A stretch of DNA of 45,000 nt from an uncultured Coxiella sp. (GTDB taxonomy: Bacteria > Pseudomonadota > Gammaproteobacteria > Comchoanobacterales > Comchoanobacteraceae), in NCBI GenBank assembly GCA_902538855.1, contig CACBGS010000001.1, positions 1 to 45,000 on the forward strand, read 5' to 3'. Positions 1-8,317 of this stretch are shown one piece after another. Position numbers and translations under genes: made by a program. Each line of letters opens with the position of its first letter. Position 1 is the stretch's first letter. The notes below the pieces were generated by a model that was not told the DNA's origin, ran no database searches, and saw only the letters and a program-made list of their open reading frames with translations.

Positions 1-505
1 CAGCTATTTTACCCGCGTCTTTTGTCGCTTGTCTTTGTGCATCATTGAAATAAGCCGGTACAGTGATAACTGCGCTATCTACAGTTTGTCCTAGATAGTT
101 TTCAGCTACATTTTTCATCTTTTGTAGGATGATAGAGCCTACTTTCTCAGGTGACCAAAGCTCTTCTTTACCTTGATAATCTACAACGAAGCGTACATCT
201 CCGTTTTTTGCAGGTTTGATTCTGTAGGAAACTTTAGCGTCTTGTACGACTTTATCTTTTTCTTTGTGTCCCATGTAACGTTTTGTTGCATACAGGGTGT
301 TGTCTGGATTGGTAACAGCTTGTCGCTTTGCTACTTGACCACATATAATTTCATTATCTTGTGATACGCAGACATAAGATGGTGTTGTGCGTGCGCCTTC
401 TTGATTTTCAATGACCTTAGTTTGGCCGCCTTTTTCCATAACGGCTACGCATGAGTTTGTTGTTCCAAGATCGATACCGATCGTTATACCGCTAGATGAT
501 GCCAT
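1..505 (-). CDS. dnaK: Chaperone DnaK (Hsp70), N-terminal part
   Basis: ATP-dependent cytosolic chaperone that binds unfolded peptides and cycles with DnaJ and the exchange factor GrpE. Only the first ~168 codons are present; the gene runs off the left edge. The translation begins [19 protein letters not shown], containing the Hsp70 phosphate-1 signature (IDLGTTNSC), and later shows [20 protein letters not shown], typical of the ATPase domain. The start ATG at 505 follows a TAGGAG ribosome-binding site. grpE lies 97 bp upstream on the same strand, the usual grpE-dnaK order. A sigma-32-like promoter in that gap would allow dnaK to be transcribed separately from grpE under stress. Identity is certain; only the truncation by the window edge limits the entry. 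Confidence 0.97.
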   Translation of the reverse strand, partial: MASSSGITIGIDLGTTNSCVAVMEKGGQTKVIENQEGARTTPSYVCVSQDNEIICGQVAKRQAVTNPDNTLYATKRYMGHKEKDKVVQDAKVSYRIKPAKNGDVRFVVDYQGKEELWSPEKVGSIILQKMKNVAENYLGQTVDSAVITVPAYFNDAQRQATKDAGKIA

Positions 506-555
506 GATAAATAACTCCTATATTGTATTGTTTGCATAATTAGCCCTTGTTATTG

Positions 556-583
556 ACTTGGGTGTGATTGTGTATTTTTCAAG
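556..583 (-). promoter_or_regulatory. Candidate heat-shock (sigma-32) promoter for dnaK
   Basis: On the minus strand CTTGAAA (577-583) is followed after 14 bp by CCCAAGT (556-562). The known sigma-32 consensus is CTTGAAA, 13-15 bp, CCCCATNT, so the -35 is perfect and the -10 partial. It lies about 50 bp upstream of the dnaK start. Position and gene make a heat-shock role likely; it is not proven. Confidence 0.55.
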
Positions 584-602
584 AGCAAAATTAACTTTTT
601 AT

Positions 603-1217
603 CTATTTTTCTGTGTTTTTTGCTACAATCACACGTGCAGGACGTAATATGCGTTCTTTTATTTGGTACCCATTTTGTACTATTTGTAAGATGTGATTAT
701 CAGCCACTTCGTTGCTTGGTTGGGTTACCATGGCTTCATGTACGTGGTGATTGTATGCATCACCGCGTTTAGGTGCTATGGTTAGAATATCATGCTGTTG
801 TAGAGTTTTTTCAAATATTTGTAATATCATCTCTAAACCTTGTTTATGTTCTTCAGGACATGATGAAATGCCTTGGTGTAGGGCATCAGCAATATTAAGT
901 AAATCTTTGGCTAAGTTTTGTATGCCAAAATTTCTTGCCTTCTCTTCTTCACGTTTGTGAATTTTCCTCATGTTATCGATATCAGCATGGTGCTGTATTT
1001 TTTGTTGTTGTATGGCTTCTTTATGCTGGACTTTTAGTTGCTCTATCTCAGCTTTCAGAGCATCGATTTCTTTGTTGTCGTCGTTGGCTTTCGGCTCTGA
1101 TTGTTCTTTTGCAGCCTTTGGTGCTTTCTTGAAAAGTTTATCGCTTGCTAAAGATTCTAAGTCGCTTGTTTTAGTTGCTGGGCCTTCTTTGGTATGCGTT
1201 TCTTTGCTGTTAGTCAT
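603..1217 (-). CDS. grpE: Nucleotide exchange factor GrpE
   Basis: Co-chaperone that releases ADP from DnaK. The 204-aa product (E. coli 197) has a charged, disordered N-terminus (about 1-50), a long dimerising helix with a heptad character (EIDALKAEIEQLKVQHKEAI), and the family core RKIHKREEEKARNFGIQNLAKDLL. The C-terminal beta-domain contains GDAYNHHVHEAM, matching the GrpE signature, and ends near ILRPARVIVAKN. ATG at 1217 is preceded by AGGAG at good spacing. It is upstream of dnaK on the same strand. I found no convincing sigma-32 site in front of grpE itself. Confidence 0.96.
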   Translation of the reverse strand: MTNSKETHTKEGPATKTSDLESLASDKLFKKAPKAAKEQSEPKANDDNKEIDALKAEIEQLKVQHKEAIQQQKIQHHADIDNMRKIHKREEEKARNFGIQNLAKDLLNIADALHQGISSCPEEHKQGLEMILQIFEKTLQQHDILTIAPKRGDAYNHHVHEAMVTQPSNEVADNHILQIVQNGYQIKERILRPARVIVAKNTEK

Positions 1218-1310
1218 AGCATTACTCCTGTTTGCTTTTAGGGGCGTATATTAACATATTTGTTTTGTTATGGCTAGTTTCATTGTTTTGCTAATCTTTA
1301 TAGTATGGGC

Positions 1311-1339
1311 TTGTCAGGATTTTAGATTCTTGTTAGAGT
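1311..1339 (+). promoter_or_regulatory. Candidate sigma-70 promoter for dsbB
   Basis: TTGTCA (1311-1316), a 17-bp spacer, then TAGAGT (1334-1339) lie about 33 bp upstream of the dsbB start in the divergent grpE/dsbB gap. The -35 matches 5 of 6 and the -10 matches 4 of 6 consensus positions. This is motif evidence only. Confidence 0.38.
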
Positions 1340-1371
1340 GGGCTAACATAATATTGATTGGTTAGTTTATT

Positions 1372-1872
1372 TTGGCATTGCTTGCATATACAAAGTCTTC
1401 TGAAGGGGTGTTGTTGCTCTGTGTTGGGTATTTTTTAGGATTATTGTTCTTTGGTTTTGTCGTAGATTTTTTCTGGGATCATCCAATGTGTGAGTTGTGT
1501 GTTTTACAAAGGCTGTGGATGTTTTGTTTGGCTGTTTTTGCTGGTTTCGCGTTATATACTAAACCTGCTAAGTGGTTATGGGTTAGTACCTTGGGGGCTA
1601 TGTTGTTAATGGGTTTATCAGCAGCAGTGTGGCAGTTTTATCTATATCAGCAACATTTAATTAGTGGTAGTTGTAACTTCATCAATGCGCCGCAGTATCT
1701 TCCATGTTTTCTATATACTTTTCTGCAGAATTTTTATCGTTTTGCACCATGTGAGGCTGCCGTATATGCTTTTATGGGCTGGACGTTTTTGTGGTGGAAT
1801 ATACTAGCTTATCTGCTCAGTATTATCTTGTTTAGTTCTTGGTTGTTGTATAGCTTAGGAAGAAAATATTAG
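1372..1872 (+). CDS. dsbB: Disulfide bond formation protein DsbB
   Basis: Inner-membrane quinone reductase that reoxidises periplasmic DsbA. The 166-aa product has four hydrophobic segments (about 12-32, 46-61, 70-90, 138-158). The first periplasmic loop carries the redox CELC motif (Cys40, Cys43) followed by LQR. The second loop has Cys101 and Cys127, 26 residues apart, exactly the spacing of E. coli Cys104/Cys130; an extra Cys112 lies between them. The start is a TTG at 1372 with no clear ribosome-binding site, chosen because it gives the normal short cytoplasmic N-terminus before helix 1; another TTG lies at 1378. The 3' end overlaps uvrD by 4 nt in convergent orientation. A role in folding secreted or envelope disulfide proteins follows from the family. 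Confidence 0.85.
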   Translation: MALLAYTKSSEGVLLLCVGYFLGLLFFGFVVDFFWDHPMCELCVLQRLWMFCLAVFAGFALYTKPAKWLWVSTLGAMLLMGLSAAVWQFYLYQQHLISGSCNFINAPQYLPCFLYTFLQNFYRFAPCEAAVYAFMGWTFLWWNILAYLLSIILFSSWLLYSLGRKY

Positions 1873-4016
1873 TTACAAGGCTCAAGTTTTGCATATTCTG
1901 CGATAAGCCATTTGACGCCACAATCTCTGAATCTAACTTGTATCCTGCACTGTGGTCCCTGTCCTTCAACATTTAAAATGGTGCCTTCACCGAAGCTAGG
2001 ATGCTTTACTTGTGATCCAAGCGGCCATTGTTTAGGGTATAAGCGGGTAGGGTTGTGGTTTTGTTGTAATGATGTGCTTACATGGGCAACATGTTTTTCT
2101 GGTAGTTCTTGTAAAAATCTAGAGCGCATTTGGTATTGTTCTTGCTGATATAGGCGGCGATTTTCAGCATAACTAATATGCAATGTTTCCATGGCTCTGG
2201 TCATGCCTACATAGCATAGTCGTCGCTCTTCTTCTAGTTCTCTGCCATCTTGTAATGCCATTTTGTGGGGAAAAAGACCTTCTTCTAACCCTGTAAGATA
2301 TACATGCTTAAACTCAAGTCCTTTCGCGGTATGTAGTGTCATTAATTGTACTTGATCTTGTTGTGATTCTTTTTCTTTTGGATTTCTGTTGTCGATAGTG
2401 ATTTCAGCGATAAATTGTGAAGCTAGTAGCAGTGTGCTGGTGTTTTCATGTTGGTTCTCATATTGCTGTAGGGCGTTGATGAGCTCTTGTAGGTTTTCCA
2501 GCTTGTTTTTGGCCTGCTCAGGATAATTCTTTTGCTGGTATTGAATAAGTCCAGTTATTTGTAATATATGCTCGACCAGTTCGGCTAGTGTGTAGCTTGA
2601 GCCTTTTGGTTTTATATTGTTAAATATTGCCATGAATTCTGCTAGGGCATCACGTAGTCTTTTACTGCTATTATTACTATTTACATGTTGTTGTGAACTC
2701 TCCCACATGCTGATATTTTGTTGCTGAGCGTGACTGCGTATTTTGTCTACACTGGCTGCACCAATACCACGTGGTGGTATATTAATAATACGTTCAAAAG
2801 CACTATCATCATCTGGATGTACGAGTAGGCGTAAGTAGGCTAGGGTATCTTTAATTTCGGCGCGTTCAAAAAAGCGTAATCCACCAAAAATGATATAGGG
2901 TATACCTGCTCTGGTAAGTTGTTCTTCAATGACCCTAGATTGAGCGTTTGATCTATATAGAACAGCATTTTCCCGGTATGCCTGGCCTTTATTGAAGTTG
3001 TTGGCAATGTTCTCTGTTACATATCTTGCTTCTTCATGTTCGTTATATGCGCACAATAATTGTATTTTATTACCAGGGCCTTGCTCGGTCCATAGATCTT
3101 TACCAATTCTATCTTGGTTGTTAGCAATGATAGCATTGGCTGCTTGTAATATATGGTCTGTGGAGCGATAATTTTGTTCCAGTTTAATAGTTGTTGCGTC
3201 AGGAAATTCCCTGTTGAAGGAGCGAATATTTTCTATCTCAGCGCCACGCCAGCTGTAGATGGACTGGTCATCGTCTCCAACTATGCTGATGTAATTGCTG
3301 CTGCCTGCTAAGATTTGAATCAACTTATACTGTAGCTGGTTAGTGTCTTGAAACTCATCTACTAGAATATAGCGAAACTGTGCCTGTAAATGCTCACGCA
3401 GTGATTGGTTGCTTTGTAATGACTCTACCACTTTTAAAATTAATTCGTTAAAGTCAACTAAATGGCTTCGTTGGCAGTTTTTCTCATACGTGGCGTATAC
3501 TTGCTGTAAAACATTATTGTGCTCAGATTCAGCGCTGGCATTTTCAGCTCTAATGCCATGATCTTTATGTTGGTTGATGTAATACTGGGTTTTTTTGGCG
3601 GGATAAATCTTATCATCAATGTTAGCACTAAGTTGTATTTTTTTTATTAGGCGAAGTTGGTCGTCTTGGTCAATAACTTGAAACTGTGGGTCTAGGTTGC
3701 AGCTACTGTGATGCATGCGTAGTATGCGATGGCAGATACTGTGAAAGGTGCCTAGCCATATACCGTAAAGTTGTTCGCCAAGTAGTTCTTCAACCCTTGT
3801 GCGCATGGCATTTGCTGCTTTATTAGTGAAAGTTACCGCTAATATTGCTTGTGCTGGAATATTCCAAACTTTCACTAGCCATGCGATGCGGTGTACTAGT
3901 ACTCTGGTTTTTCCGCTGCCTGCGCCAGCTATGATGCGCTGATGGCCTGGGGGCTGTGACACAGCTTCGCGTTGTTTTTCATTTAGGTGTTGTAGTAGTT
4001 GTTCTTGCTCTGACAT
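1869..4016 (-). CDS. uvrD: DNA helicase II UvrD
   Basis: Superfamily 1A 3'-5' helicase for nucleotide excision and mismatch repair. Motifs in order: Walker A AGAGSGKT, TFTNKAANAMRTRV (motif Ia region), DEFQDT (Walker B), GDDDQSIYSWRGA (motif III), EQNYRST (motif IV), LMTLHTAKGLEF (motif V) and YVGMTRAM (motif VI). The last ~45 residues (HPSFGEGTILNVEG onward) form the UvrD/PcrA C-terminal Tudor-like domain, absent from Rep. The open frame extends to a TTG at 4079, but ATG 4016 gives 715 aa (E. coli 720) and aligns MSEQEQLLQHLNEKQREAV with the E. coli N-terminus; ATG 4025 is an alternative. Divergent from ftsQ and overlapping dsbB tail to tail. Confidence 0.95.
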   Translation of the reverse strand: MSEQEQLLQHLNEKQREAVSQPPGHQRIIAGAGSGKTRVLVHRIAWLVKVWNIPAQAILAVTFTNKAANAMRTRVEELLGEQLYGIWLGTFHSICHRILRMHHSSCNLDPQFQVIDQDDQLRLIKKIQLSANIDDKIYPAKKTQYYINQHKDHGIRAENASAESEHNNVLQQVYATYEKNCQRSHLVDFNELILKVVESLQSNQSLREHLQAQFRYILVDEFQDTNQLQYKLIQILAGSSNYISIVGDDDQSIYSWRGAEIENIRSFNREFPDATTIKLEQNYRSTDHILQAANAIIANNQDRIGKDLWTEQGPGNKIQLLCAYNEHEEARYVTENIANNFNKGQAYRENAVLYRSNAQSRVIEEQLTRAGIPYIIFGGLRFFERAEIKDTLAYLRLLVHPDDDSAFERIINIPPRGIGAASVDKIRSHAQQQNISMWESSQQHVNSNNSSKRLRDALAEFMAIFNNIKPKGSSYTLAELVEHILQITGLIQYQQKNYPEQAKNKLENLQELINALQQYENQHENTSTLLLASQFIAEITIDNRNPKEKESQQDQVQLMTLHTAKGLEFKHVYLTGLEEGLFPHKMALQDGRELEEERRLCYVGMTRAMETLHISYAENRRLYQQEQYQMRSRFLQELPEKHVAHVSTSLQQNHNPTRLYPKQWPLGSQVKHPSFGEGTILNVEGQGPQCRIQVRFRDCGVKWLIAEYAKLEPCN

Positions 4017-4152
4017 GTTATCCATTAACGTTTGCTTGTATGCATAATAACACTTTATGTCTCTGCTCGCTATGATCAATTGTGTTTACAGGTTAAAATT
4101 TTCCGTAATATTGTCGCTAATACTTGTCAAAGCTTGAGATTGGCACTAGCAT

Positions 4153-4854
4153 GTGAGTGGGTTATTGCTATTATCGGTTATGCGCGCACTGAAATGGGTT
4201 GTTCTAGTCATGGTTTTTTTTGGTTCTTGGATGTTTGTAAACATGCCATACCTAATGCCACTTAGAGAAGTTTTAGTTGTTGGGGATACGCAAAGTCTAC
4301 CGAAGGGTTTACTGAAAAAAGCACTGGTAAAAATAGACGCTATGTCTTATTTTTCTAGCGACTCTGCTGTTGTGGCAAAGCTTGAAAATACAGGCTGGAT
4401 AAGATCTGTGAAGGTAAAACGTCAATATCCTGGTAGATGGTGGTTATTCTTTACAGTGCGCAAACCTATTATGCAGGTTGTAGATGCGCAGCGAATGCTA
4501 GATGAAGATGGTACTTTAATGCGCGTTAAGCCTGAAAAATGCCACGTATCTCTTCCGAAAGTTTATGCGCCAGATGAGCAAATAAAACAAGTGTATATGT
4601 TTTGGAAATCTATTTCTTCTTATAATCATGCATGGCTACAAAGGTTGCGGGTAGTGCGCTATCACCAGCACAGTGGTTGGGAGTTGGAGTTTAATGGTAA
4701 TATTAAACTAAAATTAGGATTTGTTGCTTTGTCAAAGCGTTTACAGCGATTTTTATTGGTGGCAGACAAATGGCATTCTTATGCTGATGCGTCGAATCAA
4801 GTGTTTGATTTTCGATATAAGAACGCTTTCAGTCACAAGAAAAATAGTGGTTGA
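4153..4854 (+). CDS. ftsQ: Cell division protein FtsQ
   Basis: Bitopic divisome protein linking FtsA/FtsZ to FtsL-FtsB. The 233-aa product (E. coli 276) has one N-terminal membrane segment (about 13-30), then a POTRA domain starting LREVLVVGDTQSLPKGLLKKAL, and WIRSVKVKRQYPGRWWLFFTVRKPI, which matches the FtsQ 'W-V-x-x-v-x-V-x-R-x-x-P' pattern. The C-terminal beta-domain follows (WELEFNGNIKLKLG). GTG 4153 gives the longest frame; ATG 4180 (MRALKWVV) is an alternative that keeps the membrane segment. Unlike E. coli, no ddl or murC lies upstream (uvrD diverges instead), and 124 bp separate it from ftsA, so ftsA may have its own promoter. Confidence 0.85.
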   Translation: MSGLLLLSVMRALKWVVLVMVFFGSWMFVNMPYLMPLREVLVVGDTQSLPKGLLKKALVKIDAMSYFSSDSAVVAKLENTGWIRSVKVKRQYPGRWWLFFTVRKPIMQVVDAQRMLDEDGTLMRVKPEKCHVSLPKVYAPDEQIKQVYMFWKSISSYNHAWLQRLRVVRYHQHSGWELEFNGNIKLKLGFVALSKRLQRFLLVADKWHSYADASNQVFDFRYKNAFSHKKNSG

Positions 4855-4978
4855 TATGCTCTCTAGCTAGTTTGTGTTTAGTTGCTGCCTGCATGTTTTC
4901 ACAGATATTATGGCGTATCTACTTGCGTCAGGTCGGTTTTTATATAACAATATCAACCATGCTTGAATATAGATAAAT

Positions 4979-6202
4979 ATGTCATTATCGTTACCTGTTG
5001 CCTGTTTAGATATTGGTACTACTAAAGTTACCATGATTCTTGCAAGCTATGATCCAAAAGGAGAGCGTCAGCTAAATGTGACTGCTCATGCTACTTGCCC
5101 ATGCAGAGGCTTATCACGTGGTATGGTGGTTGATATTGACGCCACTGTTGATTCCATTCGTTCAGTGACAAAGCAAGTAAAAGAAGCCAGTAGTGTGCTG
5201 GTGAAGGATGTTATAGTCGGTATTTCAGGTAATCATATTCAAGCTATACGTTCCAATGGTATAGTTGCAGTTGGTCAGAGTGAGATACAACAATCAGATG
5301 TTGATAGGGTTATTGAAGCTGCAAAAGCAGTTGCCGTGCCATCAAATCAGACTATATTACATGTTTTGCCACAAGAGTTTATAGTCGATGAGCAAACAGG
5401 TGTTGAAAATCCTGTTGGTATGGCCGGGGTGCGCTTGGAAGTAAGGGTTTTGATGGTTACCTGCTCAAACAGCGCTTTACAAAATATTGTTAAGTGTGTT
5501 GAGAAAAGTGGTTTGGTGGCACAAAGAGTTGTGTTAGAACAGCTTGCTTCAGGGTATTCTGTGCTCTCAAGAGATGAAAAAGATTTAGGGGTTTGTGTAC
5601 TTGATATCGGTGGCGGTACTACGGATATTGCTGTGTATACTAAGGGTAGTATACAGTATGTGGATGCAATACCCGTCGCAGGCGATCATGTGACAAATGA
5701 TATTGCTATGGCTTTGCGCACACCGCCTAACGCTGCAGAAGAAGTCAAATTGCAGCATGGTGTTGCTGCTGTTGATTGTGTGGAAAGAGATCAGACTATT
5801 GAAGTGGCTACACTTTCGGGGACGCCTCCACAAAAAATTATGCATACTGATTTACTAGAAGTTGTTGAAGCGCGCTATCATGAGATTTTTGCCCTCGTGT
5901 CTAATGTTCTGCATAGACAAGGTTTTGATGCATCTATTCCCGGGGGAGTGGTGCTTACTGGAGGTGCTTCATTGGTGCCTGGAGTGAAACAATTGGCAGA
6001 GAGAGTCTTAGGGCAAACTGCCCGGGTAGCTGAACCGTCACAGGAAGGCGTGCCTAAGGAATTGTATAGCCCACGCTATGCTACTGCTGTGGGTTTGATA
6101 CTGCAAGGTTGTCATGGTCACGATAGTTTAGCTGATATCAGAGGCGGAAGCTTTATGAGATTTTGGCAAAAAGTTAAAATTTGGCTTGAGTATCATCTAT
6201 AA
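4979..6202 (+). CDS. ftsA: Cell division protein FtsA
   Basis: Actin-like ATPase that tethers FtsZ to the membrane. The 407-aa protein (E. coli 420) starts with VACLDIGTTKVTMIL (phosphate-1 loop), carries CVLDIGGGTTDIAVY (phosphate-2) and VVLTGGASLVPGVKQLAE (adenosine motif). The SHS2/1C subdomain lies near residues 85-165. The C-terminus FMRFWQKVKIWLEYHL is an amphipathic membrane-targeting helix. ATG 4979 has no good ribosome-binding site; an upstream in-frame ATG at 4958 is closed by a stop. It lies 39 bp before ftsZ, so the two are very likely co-transcribed. Confidence 0.96.
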   Translation: MSLSLPVACLDIGTTKVTMILASYDPKGERQLNVTAHATCPCRGLSRGMVVDIDATVDSIRSVTKQVKEASSVLVKDVIVGISGNHIQAIRSNGIVAVGQSEIQQSDVDRVIEAAKAVAVPSNQTILHVLPQEFIVDEQTGVENPVGMAGVRLEVRVLMVTCSNSALQNIVKCVEKSGLVAQRVVLEQLASGYSVLSRDEKDLGVCVLDIGGGTTDIAVYTKGSIQYVDAIPVAGDHVTNDIAMALRTPPNAAEEVKLQHGVAAVDCVERDQTIEVATLSGTPPQKIMHTDLLEVVEARYHEIFALVSNVLHRQGFDASIPGGVVLTGGASLVPGVKQLAERVLGQTARVAEPSQEGVPKELYSPRYATAVGLILQGCHGHDSLADIRGGSFMRFWQKVKIWLEYHL

Positions 6203-6241
6203 ATTCGATATTCTGGCACTGCACTATGAAAGGAGATAAAC

Positions 6242-7453
6242 ATGTCATTGGGTTTAGGTGAAGAAAATCAGCAAGTCGCTAATATTAAAGTACTTGGTGT
6301 TGGTGGCGGTGGTTCTAATGCCATTGAGCACATGATAAATGAGAAAATACATGGTGTGACATTTTTGTGTGCAAATACTGATTTACAGGCTTTACAGCGA
6401 TCAAAAGCACATATGAATATACAATTAGGCCAAGAGATCACCAAAGGTCTAGGTGCTGGTGCAAATCCTGATGTTGGTCGTCAGGCTGCTTGTGAAACAC
6501 AAGAGCAGATAAAGCAAGCTATTGCTGGTACTGATATGTTATTTATCACTGCTGGAATGGGCGGTGGAACTGGTACTGGTGGTGCTCCTGTTGTTGCTGA
6601 GATTGCTAAAGAAATGGGTATTTTAACCGTTGCAGTAGTGACAAAACCTTTTGTATTCGAGGGTAAAAAACGTATGGATTATGCTGAGGTTGGTATAGTC
6701 GAATTATCTAAACATGTCGATTCGTTGATTATTATTCCTAACAATAAATTACTAAGTGTTCTTGGTAAGTCTGTGACTTTATTGAGTGCGTTCCGTGCTG
6801 CTAATGCTGTTCTTCAAGGCGCTGTTGAAGGTGTTGCTAATCTTATCACACAGCCAGGTCTCATTAATGTTGACTTTGCTGACGTTCGTGCTGTCATGTC
6901 AGAGATGGGTATGGCTATGATGGGTACAGGAAGCGCTAAGGGCGATGATAGGGCTAAGTCAGCTGCTAATCTTGCCGTATCAAGTCCGCTACTAGAAGAT
7001 ATCGATTTGTCAGGTGCTAAGGGTGTCTTGGTAAACATTACTGCGGGTTCAGATATGTCTATAGGTGAATTTGAGGTTGTCGGTGATACAATTAGAAGCT
7101 TCACTTCTGAGCAGGCTACAGTTGTAGTTGGTACTGCTATAGATCCTGAGATGGTTGATGAGATGCATGTGACTGTTGTGGTTACAGGTTTAGATCAGAC
7201 TGAAGCACCAGCAGAGCCTCCAGTTGTAGAGAAAAAAGCTGTGCAAGAAAAACTTAATGCGCTAAGATCAAGCTCGCCAACCTCAGGTAGCTCAGAATGG
7301 AAAAGTTTCGACCGGCCTACCATTACTAGGCTTAAGTCTAGTGAGAAAGACACTAATAAAACTGTAGCAAGTTCTGATGATGAGGATAGTACTTACTTAG
7401 ATATACCTGCTTTTCTTAGACGTCAAGAAAGTGATGCCGAAAGCGGTGTCTAG
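6242..7453 (+). CDS. ftsZ: Cell division protein FtsZ
   Basis: Tubulin-like GTPase that polymerises into the Z-ring. The 403-aa protein has the nucleotide-binding GVGGGGSNAIEHM near residue 20, the tubulin signature GMGGGTGTGGAP near 109, and the T7-loop segment (LINVDFADV). A variable linker (about 320-380) leads to the conserved C-terminal peptide YLDIPAFLRRQ, which binds FtsA and ZipA. Here it is followed by eight extra residues (ESDAESGV). A strong AAAGGAG site precedes ATG 6242. The last codons overlap the start of lpxC, an arrangement expected to couple their translation. Confidence 0.98.
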   Translation: MSLGLGEENQQVANIKVLGVGGGGSNAIEHMINEKIHGVTFLCANTDLQALQRSKAHMNIQLGQEITKGLGAGANPDVGRQAACETQEQIKQAIAGTDMLFITAGMGGGTGTGGAPVVAEIAKEMGILTVAVVTKPFVFEGKKRMDYAEVGIVELSKHVDSLIIIPNNKLLSVLGKSVTLLSAFRAANAVLQGAVEGVANLITQPGLINVDFADVRAVMSEMGMAMMGTGSAKGDDRAKSAANLAVSSPLLEDIDLSGAKGVLVNITAGSDMSIGEFEVVGDTIRSFTSEQATVVVGTAIDPEMVDEMHVTVVVTGLDQTEAPAEPPVVEKKAVQEKLNALRSSSPTSGSSEWKSFDRPTITRLKSSEKDTNKTVASSDDEDSTYLDIPAFLRRQESDAESGV

Positions 7454-8312
7454 ATTGTTGCCTACTCGGCAAAGAACTGTTGCTCATGCGGTATCGCTAT
7501 CAGGTGTAGGCCTACACTCAGGTGTAGAAGTTAATATACGTATTTGTCCTGCTGCTGAAAATCATGGTGTGGTGTTTAAGAGAATAGATACTAAGAAAAA
7601 TGTGCTTATTCCTGCATTGCATACCTATGTGACAGATACACGCTTGTGTACGTGCTTAGAGCATGAGCAATACAAAATTGCTACTGTTGAACACTTGTTA
7701 TCTGCAGTTGCCGGGCTACAGCTTGATAATCTGCTTATTGAGATTGATGGTCCAGAAGTGCCTATCATGGATGGTAGTTCTGCTCCTTTTGTCTTTATGC
7801 TTAGATCTGCAGGTATTGTTGAGCAAGATGCTTATAAGTCTGTGGTTAAGGTTTTGGATCCTATCGAAGTCAGCGATGGTAAGAAATATTGTAAGCTGCT
7901 ACCTTATGATGGCTTCAAATTGTCTATGGAGATAGATTTTGCCCATCCTGCTTTTATAGCTAGTAATCAAAGAAAAACTATTGATATGTGTATTGATTCT
8001 TACGATAAGACTGTTAGTAGAGCTAGAACTTTTGGGTTTGTTGAGGAAGTTGAGTATCTACAAAAAAATAATCTGGCTAAAGGGGCAAGCTTACATAATG
8101 CTGTTGGTTTTGATAGCCAGAGTATTGTTAATCCACCACTGCGTTATCATGATGAACCAGTAACGCATAAAATTTTAGATGCAATAGGTGATTTGGCCTT
8201 ATTAGGTAATGCTTTATCTGCAGAATTTATAGGCTACTGTAGTGGTCATAAAATGAATAAAATGCTGGTGGATAAGTTGGTTGCTAACCCTGGTTCTTGG
8301 GTTCTAGCATAA
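7434..8312 (+). CDS. lpxC: UDP-3-O-acyl-N-acetylglucosamine deacetylase LpxC
   Basis: Zinc amidase for the first committed step of lipid A synthesis. The 292-aa product (E. coli 305) has SGVGLHSG near the N-terminus, TVEHLLSAVAGLQLDNLLIE (first zinc His), SRARTFGFVEEVEYL (hydrophobic passage region), THKILDAIGDLALLG (zinc His and Asp) and GHKMNKMLVDKL (catalytic-region His). Candidate starts are GTG 7431, ATG 7434 and GTG 7446; ATG 7434 is chosen. All give an N-terminus several residues longer than E. coli and all overlap ftsZ. In E. coli lpxC is separated from ftsZ by about 100 bp, so the overlap ties lipid A synthesis more tightly to division. Convergent with the next gene, 5 bp apart. Confidence 0.96.
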   Translation: MPKAVSRLLPTRQRTVAHAVSLSGVGLHSGVEVNIRICPAAENHGVVFKRIDTKKNVLIPALHTYVTDTRLCTCLEHEQYKIATVEHLLSAVAGLQLDNLLIEIDGPEVPIMDGSSAPFVFMLRSAGIVEQDAYKSVVKVLDPIEVSDGKKYCKLLPYDGFKLSMEIDFAHPAFIASNQRKTIDMCIDSYDKTVSRARTFGFVEEVEYLQKNNLAKGASLHNAVGFDSQSIVNPPLRYHDEPVTHKILDAIGDLALLGNALSAEFIGYCSGHKMNKMLVDKLVANPGSWVLA

Positions 8313-8317
8313 ATTAT

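Noticed and set aside
970-1254. Open frames on the plus strand inside grpE
   Set aside because: They are antisense to a clear grpE, carry Cys/Phe-rich shadow sequence and have no ribosome-binding site.
5585-7104. Minus-strand frames within ftsA (5585-5845) and ftsZ (6814-7104)
   Set aside because: They are antisense shadows of conserved genes with no family signature.
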